From contig CALUSI010000008.1 in NCBI GenBank assembly GCA_944323395.1, forward strand, positions 34,098 through 98,097: a DNA stretch of 64,000 bases. The letters are read 5' to 3'. The first letter of the stretch is position 1. The number at the start of each line of letters is the position of its first letter. The DNA comes from Candidatus Gastranaerophilales bacterium. GTDB taxonomy: Bacteria; Cyanobacteriota; Vampirovibrionia; Gastranaerophilales; Gastranaerophilaceae. Positions 9,327 through 17,508 of this stretch are shown here, piece after piece. The position numbers were made by a program, and so were the translations under genes. Below the pieces are notes generated by a model, which was not told the origin of the DNA, searched no databases, and saw nothing but the letters and a program-made list of their open reading frames with translations.

Positions 9327-10394
9327 CTAGATTCTAAAAGAAGTAGATAATTTTAATCTTTGTTTAATTGATGAATTATTTGTATATTGATTAGTAGCAT
9401 AAATCTCAATTTCCAAATTATTTTTATTTTTTATTGGTTTATATGTCAGTACTATTTCATCCTGCATAGTATTTTGAGAAACATTCCTTATAAATCTTGT
9501 TTTTAAATACAATGAATCTGAAATTTTAAATTCAGGAATAAAATACAGGCTTGTATCACAATCCTGAGCATTAGAAAATCTGCTCTGACCAACTTGAGCA
9601 TTTAACTTTAGACGTTTAAAGGTATATTCAATAAAACCACCGCCTGTCGTTTTATTATCAACCTGAGCTTCATTTGAATAATAAGCACCACCAATGATAA
9701 TACTTCCTGTATTATTAGGAAGAAATATAGAATTGGAGGATAAAATAGCTCCCCCTGATGCTGCATGGTTATAAGAAGAAGAGAAAGAACCTACAGACAA
9801 ATTTAAAGAATCACCTTTATAAGATATTATTGAACCTGTATTATAAGTTGATTCATTAGCCCTAACAAATAAAACAGAAGGTCCATTTGCATCAAATAAA
9901 AATGTTTGCCCCAATTGTGCAGAGATTGAGCTTCCGACATTTGCAGATATTTTAGATGAATTAACAACACCCGGTATTGGAGCCATATGTCTTGTATCAT
10001 TTAAAAATGCCTGTGAAAAAGATTTTGAGCTGTCCCAAATCATATTCTCAGCTTTTATTTGTTGCTCAATTCGATATTGAGTTTCATTTACTTTTAACTT
10101 AAAAACCCTATCACTATTTATTTCGTCTAAAGCCGTATCATCAACATCATTAAGATTTAATTCAACAGAATTTTCTTCATACCTTTTTGCTACATCAATT
10201 ATTGCCTCATCTTCAAAATTATCATCTTGAATTGTTTCTTCTAATTCATTACCATTTTCATTTATTTCTAAAGTTTCAACATAACGTCCTAAATCTATAA
10301 AACTTTGGGAATTAACATCAAGTTTTTCACTTTCTTTCGCATATGCAGGAATAATAAAATTCAATAAAATAAATAAAATCAATATCTTCTTCAT
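9327..10394 (-). CDS. Secreted, possibly outer-membrane beta-barrel protein, 355 aa
   Basis: Function unknown. I prefer the ATG at 10394, which gives a typical signal peptide (MKKILILFILLNFIIPAYA); a TTG at 10433 would add 13 residues in front of it. No clear Shine-Dalgarno before either. After an acidic, low-complexity stretch (residues about 20-90) the C-terminal 200 residues alternate short Ser/Thr/Asn-rich strands with hydrophobic residues (for example SLNLSVGSFSSSY and GFIEYTFKRLKLNAQVGQSRF), a pattern seen in outer-membrane barrels, and it ends in TSFRI. A cell-surface barrel fits a Gram-negative envelope, but the assignment is from composition only. Confidence 0.65.
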   Translation of the reverse strand: MKKILILFILLNFIIPAYAKESEKLDVNSQSFIDLGRYVETLEINENGNELEETIQDDNFEDEAIIDVAKRYEENSVELNLNDVDDTALDEINSDRVFKLKVNETQYRIEQQIKAENMIWDSSKSFSQAFLNDTRHMAPIPGVVNSSKISANVGSSISAQLGQTFLFDANGPSVLFVRANESTYNTGSIISYKGDSLNLSVGSFSSSYNHAASGGAILSSNSIFLPNNTGSIIIGGAYYSNEAQVDNKTTGGGFIEYTFKRLKLNAQVGQSRFSNAQDCDTSLYFIPEFKISDSLYLKTRFIRNVSQNTMQDEIVLTYKPIKNKNNLEIEIYATNQYTNNSSIKQRLKLSTSFRI

Positions 10395-10694
10395 AATACA
10401 ATTTTGAATTAAAAATAATATTTGTTCAATCAACCAAATAAATAATATTTGACATCAAAACAAAAAAGTATTTGAATATTATATGCAAACATGAATAATA
10501 TATACCTACGAAGTATATAATATATTAAGTTTTGTAAACATAAATATTTCAACAATATTTTCTATATGTAGTAAGGCTTTCGGGCACAAACAAATTCATT
10601 CTTTACAATAAAAAAATATATATTTTTTAATAGACTAGCAAAAAATTTTAATAACAGGGTTTAAAACTAATTGCGAATGAACACGGAGATAAAA
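10395..10694. other. AT-rich divergent intergenic region
   Basis: 300 bases between divergent genes. No convincing ORF. It contains several TATA-like hexamers and a partial palindrome near 10503-10525 (CTACGAAGTATATAATATATT region), and must hold both promoters, but no -35/-10 pair stands out. Confidence 0.5.
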
Positions 10695-11081
10695 ATGGCT
10701 GAAATAAATAATAATATCACTAAATTTGGATATAACATAGAAAAACTTGATAATAGTAAAAACAAAATACAAGATGCAAACCCTACTGAAATACATACAG
10801 GAGCAGAAGAAATTCAATATGTTCCAGACACAGGCATTCTTGGACGTTCTCAAATAAAGAATCCAAAAGGTGCAGATGTAACAAGAAGCGTAGATGAAAC
10901 AATTGCTATGTGTGAAAAATACCCACAAATAATGGAGTGCGGTGATGAGCTTTTTGATACTTTATATGAACAGTTCTTGGCTGACGGATTGGAACCATTT
11001 GATGCGTATACAAAAGCTTCTTTAGCTATGGAAGAATTCGTTGAGATTGGTAAAGCTCAATTGAGTAAAAATCTTGATTAG
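10695..11081 (+). CDS. Hypothetical protein, 128 aa, with N-terminal ITKFG motif
   Basis: Unrecognised. I chose the ATG at 10695 because GGAGAT lies just before it; an upstream in-frame start at 10671 has no ribosome binding site. The N-terminus MAEINNNITKFGYN carries an I-x-[KF]-[FK]-G type motif seen again in other unknown proteins of this window. No membrane segment. The C-terminal 70 residues look helical and acidic (VDETIAMCEKYPQIMECGDELFDTL...), a possible small folded helical domain. 54 bases before pyrF in the same direction, so it may be in that operon. Confidence 0.75.
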   Translation: MAEINNNITKFGYNIEKLDNSKNKIQDANPTEIHTGAEEIQYVPDTGILGRSQIKNPKGADVTRSVDETIAMCEKYPQIMECGDELFDTLYEQFLADGLEPFDAYTKASLAMEEFVEIGKAQLSKNLD

Positions 11082-11135
11082 TTAATTCGATAGTGTTAAC
11101 ATGTACTCATTGTTCGATTTTTTTGAAAGAGATAT

Positions 11136-11897
11136 ATGGAACGAATAAAACCTATTGAAGCAAAAGATAGAATAATCTTAGCACTTGATGTTGACACTAT
11201 TGAAGAAGTAATAAAATATGTTGATTTATTAAAGGAATACGTCGGATTTTTTAAAGTCGGTCTTCCTTTATTTGTATCTTGTGGATTTGAAGCAATAGAT
11301 GTTATAAAAGAACACGGAGGCAAAGTATATTTTGACGGAAAGTTTCAAGATATACCAAATACAACTGCTAAAGCAAGTATAAACCTGATGAAAAAGGGAA
11401 TTGATTTTTTCAATATAAGCTCAACTGGCGGTTCAAAGATGCTAAGTAGCACAATTACAGAATGTAATAATTATGCAAAAAAAAACAACATGAATCCGCC
11501 AATTATATTAGCAGTTACTCTACTATCTAGTTTCGGACAAAAAACACTCACAAATGAACTCGGCATAGAAAAGAATATTTCATCTTATGTCCTAAAGCTT
11601 TCACAAATCGCAAAAGAAGCTGGATTATCTGGCGTTGTAGCCCCAGATACAGATGCAGCTCAAATAAAGAAAGAATTAGGTGAAGATTTTATAGTCGTAT
11701 GTCCTGCTGTTAGACCAACTTGGGCAATTGTAAACGACCAAATAAGAATAGTTTCACCAACAGATGCAATAAGAGCAGGTGCCGACTACATAATAATAGG
11801 AAGACCAATAACAAAGGCAGCTGATCCAACTGCAGCAGCAAAACTAATTATAGCAGAAATTGAAGAAGCGCTTAAAGAAAAAAGGAATAATATATGA
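11136..11897 (+). CDS. pyrF: Orotidine 5-phosphate decarboxylase
   Basis: Last step of UMP synthesis: decarboxylates OMP. 253 residues. The N-terminal IILALDVDT has the first aspartate, the catalytic block reads FDGKFQDIPNT (Lys and Asp of the DxKxxDIPNT motif present; the first position is D-G-K where many family members have D-L-K), and the C-terminal IIIGRPITKAADP is the phosphate-binding signature. Downstream ald overlaps it by 4 bases (ATGA), so the pair is translationally coupled, an unusual partner for a pyrimidine gene. Confidence 0.95.
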   Translation: MERIKPIEAKDRIILALDVDTIEEVIKYVDLLKEYVGFFKVGLPLFVSCGFEAIDVIKEHGGKVYFDGKFQDIPNTTAKASINLMKKGIDFFNISSTGGSKMLSSTITECNNYAKKNNMNPPIILAVTLLSSFGQKTLTNELGIEKNISSYVLKLSQIAKEAGLSGVVAPDTDAAQIKKELGEDFIVVCPAVRPTWAIVNDQIRIVSPTDAIRAGADYIIIGRPITKAADPTAAAKLIIAEIEEALKEKRNNI

Positions 11898-13015
11898 TTA
11901 TTGGGGCACCCAAAGAAATAAAAATAAGAGAAGACAGAATTGCAATTGCTCCGCAAGGTGTTAATTTTTTATGTAATGAAGGTCACACAGTACTCATTGA
12001 AAGATTAGCAGGAATAAGAAGTGGATTTTCTGATGAAGAATATACAAGAGCAGGTGCCATAATACTAAACTCAGCAGAAGATATATACAATAAAGCAGAT
12101 ATAATAGTAAAAGTAAAAGAACCACAACCATCAGAATATCGTTTGCTTAAAAAGAATCAAATTTTATTGGCATATTTACATCTTGCTGTAGAAAAAGCGC
12201 TTACAAAAGAACTTATTAATAAAAAAATCACAAGTATTGCATACGAAACAATTCAAACTACAGATATGAAATTACCATTATTAAAACCAATGAGTGAAGT
12301 AGCTGGAAAAATGTCCATACAAATAGCAGCGAATTTATTGGAGAACAGAAATAATGGAGCTGGAATACTTCTTGGTGGAATAGCAGGAGTTCCGGCAGGC
12401 AAAGTTCTTATTGTCGGTGCTGGCAATGTTGGAATTAATGCAGCAAAAATTGCTATAGGAATGGGTGCAAATGTAAGTATTGCGGATGTAGATATAGATA
12501 AATTAAGACACGCAGATGATATGTTCGGTTCAAAAATAAAAACATTTGTATCAACAGAGACAAATTTAAAAGAATTAATTAAAGATACAGATGTTTTGAT
12601 AGGAGCAGTTTTAATCCCAGGATATAAAGCACCTTGTATAATTACAGAAGAAATGGTAAAAAGTATGCATAAAGGGTCTGTAATTGTAGATGTATCCATT
12701 GATCAGGGCGGAATAGTTGAGACAATGGATAGAATTACAACTCTTGATAACCCCACATATGAAAAATACGGAGTAATACATTACAGCGTTGCAAATATTC
12801 CTGGAAGTGTAGCAAGAACATCAACAATTGCATTAACAAATGAAAGTATAAAATATATAAGAGAAGTTGCTACGAACGGAATAGTTGAGGCTTTAAAGAA
12901 GGATAAAGCATTAGCGAAAGGTGTTAATACATTTAATGGTAAACTAACAAATAAAGGTGTTGCAGAAGCTCTCAATCTTGAGTTCACAGAATTACCGAGT
13001 ATTATTGGTTTTTAG
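11894..13015 (+). CDS. ald: Alanine dehydrogenase
   Basis: NAD-dependent interconversion of alanine with pyruvate and ammonia; it could drain pyruvate and assimilate or release ammonium in a fermentative cell. 373 residues, the normal length. N-terminal IGAPKEIKIREDRIA, active-site KVKEPQ (Lys about 74) and LAYLHLAV (His about 95), and the Rossmann motif VGAGNVGINAA near residue 174. Starts inside the end of pyrF. Its 3-prime end overlaps that of the convergent radical SAM gene by 14 bases, so there is no room for a separate terminator. Confidence 0.96.
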   Translation: MIIGAPKEIKIREDRIAIAPQGVNFLCNEGHTVLIERLAGIRSGFSDEEYTRAGAIILNSAEDIYNKADIIVKVKEPQPSEYRLLKKNQILLAYLHLAVEKALTKELINKKITSIAYETIQTTDMKLPLLKPMSEVAGKMSIQIAANLLENRNNGAGILLGGIAGVPAGKVLIVGAGNVGINAAKIAIGMGANVSIADVDIDKLRHADDMFGSKIKTFVSTETNLKELIKDTDVLIGAVLIPGYKAPCIITEEMVKSMHKGSVIVDVSIDQGGIVETMDRITTLDNPTYEKYGVIHYSVANIPGSVARTSTIALTNESIKYIREVATNGIVEALKKDKALAKGVNTFNGKLTNKGVAEALNLEFTELPSIIGF

Positions 13016-14081
13016 GAATCAAATCACAACACATTTGACAAGAATTAAATACTTTAGTTCTATATAGATTCTGTCTAAAACACTTAAATTTATTTGTATT
13101 AATTGCTTCTTTTAATGTCATTTCACGAAGACTTGCCACTTTGTATGAAAGACAAGGATAAATATCACCTTCAGGATTAATATATATGCTTGTCATTGGT
13201 ATTTTACAAGGATTATATAAATCAGTAATTTTTTTATTTTCGGAATTAAAGAATTTTTTTATATTTTCAGAACCACCAACTGCATTAAATCTCGGAGCAT
13301 ATCTTAATACAGTTTTTGATTTTTTTGATAAACATTCAAGTTCTTTATATATTTCGATAAAATGATCCAAATCAAAATACAAATTAATGGGATACTCTTT
13401 TGAATAGAAATCTTCATTAAATTCAACCCATAATTTGGAATTTTGTCTCAATGGTTGTTTTCTTAAAAATGTTAAAGAAAAGAATTGAGCATTTAGATTT
13501 ATTGCTTCTTTATATAATTTAGGCAAATCATCAAGATTATCATTCAAAATACAAGTTTTTATATCCAACATCGGCTTAATTTTATTTTCTCGTTTAGAAT
13601 TAAAAAGCTCAATATTATTTATAACTTTATCCCATAAACCAGAAAAATTTCTATTTTTATCATGATTTTTTCCATAACCATCCAATGAAACAGAAAGAAG
13701 CAATAATTTATTTTTTATAAAAGAATCTATAATTTCTTCATTTAAAGCTAAACCGTTAGAAATCAAAGAAACTTTTCTAAATTTTTGAGAAGCTTTTTCA
13801 TATATTTTCAGGAAATCTTTTTTTAAAATAACCTCACCTGCAACGAAAGAAATTAAAGTAAAGGGAGGTATTTGTTTTATTATATAAAACCATTCTTCTG
13901 TTGTTAATTCGTTCTTATGTCTATCTTCAGTAATATAACAAAATGGACACTTCAAATTACAATTATATGTTAACTCCAGAATATATCTCATTGGCGGAAT
14001 TAAGATATTTCCTTTTTTATCAGAATATACAACGTTTGCATATATTTGTCGGGCTAAATCAAACAAATAGCTATAATCCAT
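13002..14081 (-). CDS. Radical SAM/SPASM domain protein
   Basis: The start at 14081 (MDYSYLF) is supported by GGAGGTAAAGTA directly upstream; a longer frame reaching 14156 has none. 359 residues. Cluster motif CNLKCPFC (Cys41, 45, 48), a barrel with SVSLDGYG, and a C-terminal SPASM-like region with CKIPMTSIYINPEGDIYPC and CQMCCDL, expected to bind auxiliary Fe-S clusters. Such proteins modify peptides (RiPPs), activate sulfatases or act in other maturation pathways; nothing adjacent tells which. A small 84-residue unknown gene is divergent from it. Confidence 0.87.
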   Translation of the reverse strand: MDYSYLFDLARQIYANVVYSDKKGNILIPPMRYILELTYNCNLKCPFCYITEDRHKNELTTEEWFYIIKQIPPFTLISFVAGEVILKKDFLKIYEKASQKFRKVSLISNGLALNEEIIDSFIKNKLLLLSVSLDGYGKNHDKNRNFSGLWDKVINNIELFNSKRENKIKPMLDIKTCILNDNLDDLPKLYKEAINLNAQFFSLTFLRKQPLRQNSKLWVEFNEDFYSKEYPINLYFDLDHFIEIYKELECLSKKSKTVLRYAPRFNAVGGSENIKKFFNSENKKITDLYNPCKIPMTSIYINPEGDIYPCLSYKVASLREMTLKEAINTNKFKCFRQNLYRTKVFNSCQMCCDLIPKNQ

Positions 14082-14224
14082 TACTTTACCTCCAAACTCA
14101 TAATACAAAAAAAACATTTTGTTAACAAAATGTAACTTCAAAAAATAATAACGCAATTTTAAAAAATAAAAACTTTTTATATAAGTATAAAGGGGAATTA
14201 GTTAATACACAGGGGATGAAGCTT

Positions 14225-14479
14225 ATGGCTGTCGGAGCAAAAGATAAAATTGACAGGGAATTAGTTAAAAAATATGCAAAATTAAAAATGGATAATCCCG
14301 AGACAACTAAGTTGGTAGATTCACAGAAAATGTTATCAGCAATGAATGATTATGCAGCAATGCAAAGAAATATGCTTGATATGAACTCCAAATTAAAAGA
14401 TATTTGTTCAAATGTAACATCAAAATCTGTTGTTTACTTAAAACTTAATTTCAATCCACCAAGAGCAAGAAAACAATAA
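14225..14479 (+). CDS. Hypothetical protein, 84 aa
   Basis: Unrecognised. Two ATGs are in frame, at 14216 and 14225; the second is preceded by AGGGG with 9 bases spacing. Charged, predicted helical (KIDRELVKKYAKLKMDN... AAMQRNMLDMNSKLKDI), a single Cys, basic tail PPRARKQ. No signal or membrane segment. Divergent from a SPASM radical SAM gene and followed by a 13-bp perfect inverted repeat. I see no core-peptide-like region that would make it a modification substrate. Confidence 0.65.
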   Translation: MAVGAKDKIDRELVKKYAKLKMDNPETTKLVDSQKMLSAMNDYAAMQRNMLDMNSKLKDICSNVTSKSVVYLKLNFNPPRARKQ

Positions 14480-14519
14480 ATTGTAAATAATTTGAAAATA
14501 AATTCTTGGTATATATCAA

Positions 14520-14563
14520 AATGATTAACTTTTAATTACAATGTAATATGAAAGTTAATCATT
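14520..14563. repeat. Perfect 13-bp inverted repeat upstream of maf
   Basis: AATGATTAACTTT (14520-14532) pairs with AAAGTTAATCATT (14551-14563). The 18-base centre holds a second small palindrome, ATTACA-A-TGTAAT. No T-run follows on the plus strand, so it is a poor terminator for the 14225-14479 gene; it ends 15 bases before the maf start and overlaps a possible -10 (TATAGT). An operator or an RNA hairpin at the maf 5-prime end are both possible. Confidence 0.6.
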
Positions 14564-14578
14564 ATAGTATGGGTAAAT

Positions 14579-15157
14579 ATGAAACAAATTATATTAGCCT
14601 CGACTTCACCACGAAGACAAGAATTATTGGAAAATTTAGGAATTTTATTTAGAATTGTAGAACCTGTCTACAATGAGAATATATTAAATAAAGCTTTTGA
14701 TTATAAGATAGTTGAATCAGTTGCTGAGAATAAAGGACTATCTGTTATAAAACAAATCAACTTTCCTGCAATAGTAATCAGTGCTGATACTGTTGTTATT
14801 AACAATAATGTAATTTTAGGGAAACCTAAAGATTTTGATGATGCATTTAAAATGCTTTCAATGTTAAACGGAAAAACCCATAAAGTTGTAACGTCGGTTT
14901 GTATAATTGATAATGAAATTGATAAAAAAATCATTAAATCAGAAACAAGTGAAGTTACATTCAATAAAATTTCAGAAAATGATATAAAAAACTATATATA
15001 TGACTTTAAACCATATGATAAAGCAGGTTCATACGGTATTCAAGAACTTCCAGAAACTTTTATCAAAGAAATAAAAGGAGAATATGACAATATTGTAGGA
15101 TTACCTACAAAATTATTAATAAATATGCTTTCGGAAATCAATAATGTACAAGTTTAA
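14579..15157 (+). CDS. maf: Maf-like nucleotide pyrophosphatase
   Basis: House-cleaning hydrolase of non-canonical or modified nucleoside triphosphates (dTTP/UTP-type Maf); cytoplasmic. 192 residues, normal length. N-terminal LASTSPRRQELL is the family signature, followed by SADTVV (catalytic aspartate), GKPKD and the NGKTHKVVTSV motif; Tyr/Gly-rich DKAGSYGIQ closes the active site. Weak ribosome binding site (GGGTAAAT). First gene of the plus-strand run maf-apt-flhB-sigma factor. Confidence 0.95.
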   Translation: MKQIILASTSPRRQELLENLGILFRIVEPVYNENILNKAFDYKIVESVAENKGLSVIKQINFPAIVISADTVVINNNVILGKPKDFDDAFKMLSMLNGKTHKVVTSVCIIDNEIDKKIIKSETSEVTFNKISENDIKNYIYDFKPYDKAGSYGIQELPETFIKEIKGEYDNIVGLPTKLLINMLSEINNVQV

Positions 15158-15195
15158 TGTAAAATATAAATAGAGGAGTTAAGAAGGAGATAAAT

Positions 15196-15723
15196 ATGAA
15201 TAGTGTGCAGCTTGTAAAAGACAGAATAAGAAGTATAAAAGATTTTCCTATAGAAGGAATTATTTTTAGAGATATTACAACTGCAATTAAAGATAAAGAA
15301 GCATTAAGAGAAATGATAAACTTCTTAACTGAAAAATTTATAAATAAAGGTATAGATTATGTTGCAGTCATTGAATCGAGAGGTTTTATTTTCGGTTCTG
15401 CACTTGCATATAATATAAACGCAGGCTGTATATTAATAAGAAAACCCGGAAAACTTCCAGCAGAAACAATAAGTGAAGAATACGCTCTTGAATATGGAAC
15501 AGATAAACTGGAAATTCATAAAGATGCTATTGAAGAAGGTAAAAACGTAATAGTTATTGATGATTTATTAGCGACAGGCGGAACAGTATCAGCAGCATGT
15601 AAGCTATTGAAAAAAGCAGGAGCAAATGTAAAAGCAGCAGCTTTTGTAATTGAACTTGCAGATTTAAACGGAAGAAAAAACTTACCTCAAGATATAGAGG
15701 TTGTTTCAATGATTACTTATTAA
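15196..15723 (+). CDS. apt: Adenine phosphoribosyltransferase
   Basis: Salvages adenine to AMP with PRPP. 175 residues, normal length. The PRPP-binding motif VIVIDDLLATGGT is at about residues 115-127, with the N-terminal IKDFPIEGIIFRDIT and ESRGFIFG blocks typical of APRT. Strong ribosome binding site (AAGAAGGAG). 17 bases before flhB, so the flagellar gene is transcribed together with salvage genes. Confidence 0.97.
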   Translation: MNSVQLVKDRIRSIKDFPIEGIIFRDITTAIKDKEALREMINFLTEKFINKGIDYVAVIESRGFIFGSALAYNINAGCILIRKPGKLPAETISEEYALEYGTDKLEIHKDAIEEGKNVIVIDDLLATGGTVSAACKLLKKAGANVKAAAFVIELADLNGRKNLPQDIEVVSMITY

Positions 15724-15740
15724 AATACCGGTAGAAATTA

Positions 15741-16814
15741 ATGGGTGATGAGAATAAACAATTTGAAGCGAGCCAACAAAAGCTTCAAAAAGCAAGAAAA
15801 GAAGGTCAGGTTGTAAAATCAAAAGATTTTTCCATGGCAATTGCTTTGCTTGTTATGTTTATTGTTATATTAAAATTGTCTCCATTTATATGGGATCAAA
15901 TATCTATATTATTTGTTTACATATATGATAAAATTCCAGAGAAACATTTGGAAGATATAGGTTATGTTCACTTATTTACTGCAATTGCCATTCCTTCTTT
16001 ATTAATAATTGGTCCAATTCTTATAATGTCAGCATTCATAGCTATTCTCGGAGACTTTATACAAGTTGGTCCTTTAGTAACAACAAAACCTTTAGAACCA
16101 AAACTGGATAAACTTAATCCATCGAAATATTTTAAAAATTTAATGTCACCTAAAACTGTATTTGAGTTGGTAAAGAACATTGTAAAAGTTGCACTTTTAG
16201 GCATTATTGGCTGGATGGTATACAATTCTCACCTGGAAGCAATATTGGCACTAGCAACTATTGATAACAGTTTTGCAATTATGAACGAATTTGGTTCACT
16301 TATCATAGATTTCGTAATGAAAGCAGGCTTAGCATTTTTAATAATTGCAGCAGCAGATTACGGTATGGTACGCTGGAAATTTTTACAAGATCAAAAGATG
16401 TCTTTTAAAGAAGTAAAAGATGAATATAAGAACTCAGAAGGAGATCCCCATGTAAAAGCTGCATTAAGACAAAGAAGACAACAAATGTTACAAAAAAAGA
16501 TGATGGATTCTGTTCCGGATGCAGATTTTGTAGTAACAAATCCGACACATATTGCCTGTGCATTAAAATATGATGCAGAGCAAATGGAATCTCCTAAAAT
16601 GCTTGCAAAAGGTACAGAGTTATTTGCGAAAAAAATTATAGAAATTGCAAGAGAGCACTCGATTCCTGTTATTGAAAATCCTCCTGTTGCAAGAGCCTTA
16701 TTTAGAATGGTAGAAATTAATGCATCTATTCCCCCTGAATTATATAAAGCAGTCGCTGAAATATTGATTTTTGTATACAATTTGCGAAATACTAAAAAAG
16801 GTAGTAATATATAA
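15741..16814 (+). CDS. flhB: Flagellar type III export protein FlhB
   Basis: Membrane component of the flagellar export apparatus that switches substrate specificity from rod/hook to filament proteins. 357 residues, same as enteric FlhB. Four hydrophobic segments (about 30-52, 80-110, 145-165, 190-208) precede the cytoplasmic domain, which contains the autocleavage motif NPTH at residues 267-270 (Salmonella NPTH is at 269-272) and the conserved linker MSFKEVKDEYK. SctU homologues of injectisomes share the motif, but the adjacent flagellar-type sigma factor favours FlhB. No other flagellar structural gene is within the window. Confidence 0.93.
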   Translation: MGDENKQFEASQQKLQKARKEGQVVKSKDFSMAIALLVMFIVILKLSPFIWDQISILFVYIYDKIPEKHLEDIGYVHLFTAIAIPSLLIIGPILIMSAFIAILGDFIQVGPLVTTKPLEPKLDKLNPSKYFKNLMSPKTVFELVKNIVKVALLGIIGWMVYNSHLEAILALATIDNSFAIMNEFGSLIIDFVMKAGLAFLIIAAADYGMVRWKFLQDQKMSFKEVKDEYKNSEGDPHVKAALRQRRQQMLQKKMMDSVPDADFVVTNPTHIACALKYDAEQMESPKMLAKGTELFAKKIIEIAREHSIPVIENPPVARALFRMVEINASIPPELYKAVAEILIFVYNLRNTKKGSNI

Positions 16815-16839
16815 AATAAAAAGACTAATAGATTAAACG

Positions 16840-17499
16840 ATGCACACAAAAATAAAAGATTACATTGAAATAATCGAAAAGGTAGCTAAGGTAGAACATA
16901 AACGTATTCCATCACACATGGTGGATTATGATGAGCTTGTTAGCATTGGTATTATTGCCATACAGGTACTTATAAAAGACAAAACAGATGAACAACTGGC
17001 AAGATATAACAATGCTTATATAGCTACTGCTGTAAGATGGGCTATAAGAAATGAACTCAGAAACAGATATAAATGGTATTCTCTAAAGCATACAAATATA
17101 GATTCGCAAGAAGAACAAACACAAAATGAGGATGGCGAAGAATCAGCAATCACCCCCGGAAAAGTAAGAGAAGCTATTTATGAAACAATATTATCTATTG
17201 ATAGTTTAGCAGCTGCTGCATCCGATAATGATTCTCCTTTTGATTTTATAAAAGACCCATCAGCCCTTCCTGATGAAAAAGCTGAAATTTCAGAACTTGG
17301 AAGAGTTATTAGAGAAGCTATCGCCAAATTACCGCAAAAAGAAAGAATTATTATCGAATACAGATTTTATCGTAATATGCAGGTAAAAGAAATTGCAGAG
17401 CAAGTTGGGCTTTCTTCGTCAAGAATAACAAGAATTATTCAAGCTGCACTAAATACAGTTAGAGAATATCTTAATAAAAAAGACCATTATGGCTATTGA
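16840..17499 (+). CDS. fliA: Sigma-28-like (FliA/WhiG-type) RNA polymerase sigma factor
   Basis: 219 residues. Region 2 includes MVDYDELVSIGIIAIQ and the AVRWAIRNELR helix, and region 4 ends in the helix-turn-helix QVKEIAEQVGLSSSRITRIIQ (residues about 186-206, here given in part). The size and the region 2-3-4 layout without region 1 match sigma-28. It follows flhB by 25 bases, which supports a flagellar role; the symbol rests on this context. Residues 85-130 contain an acidic Gln/Glu-rich insertion. A general-stress or other group 3 sigma factor is the alternative. Confidence 0.82.
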   Translation: MHTKIKDYIEIIEKVAKVEHKRIPSHMVDYDELVSIGIIAIQVLIKDKTDEQLARYNNAYIATAVRWAIRNELRNRYKWYSLKHTNIDSQEEQTQNEDGEESAITPGKVREAIYETILSIDSLAAAASDNDSPFDFIKDPSALPDEKAEISELGRVIREAIAKLPQKERIIIEYRFYRNMQVKEIAEQVGLSSSRITRIIQAALNTVREYLNKKDHYGY

Positions 17500-17508
17500 T
17501 TTTTTATT

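Noticed and set aside
14225..14479. 84-residue protein as a RiPP precursor for the divergent SPASM radical SAM enzyme.
   Set aside because: Divergent not co-transcribed, charged and helical throughout, one cysteine, no leader/core pattern.
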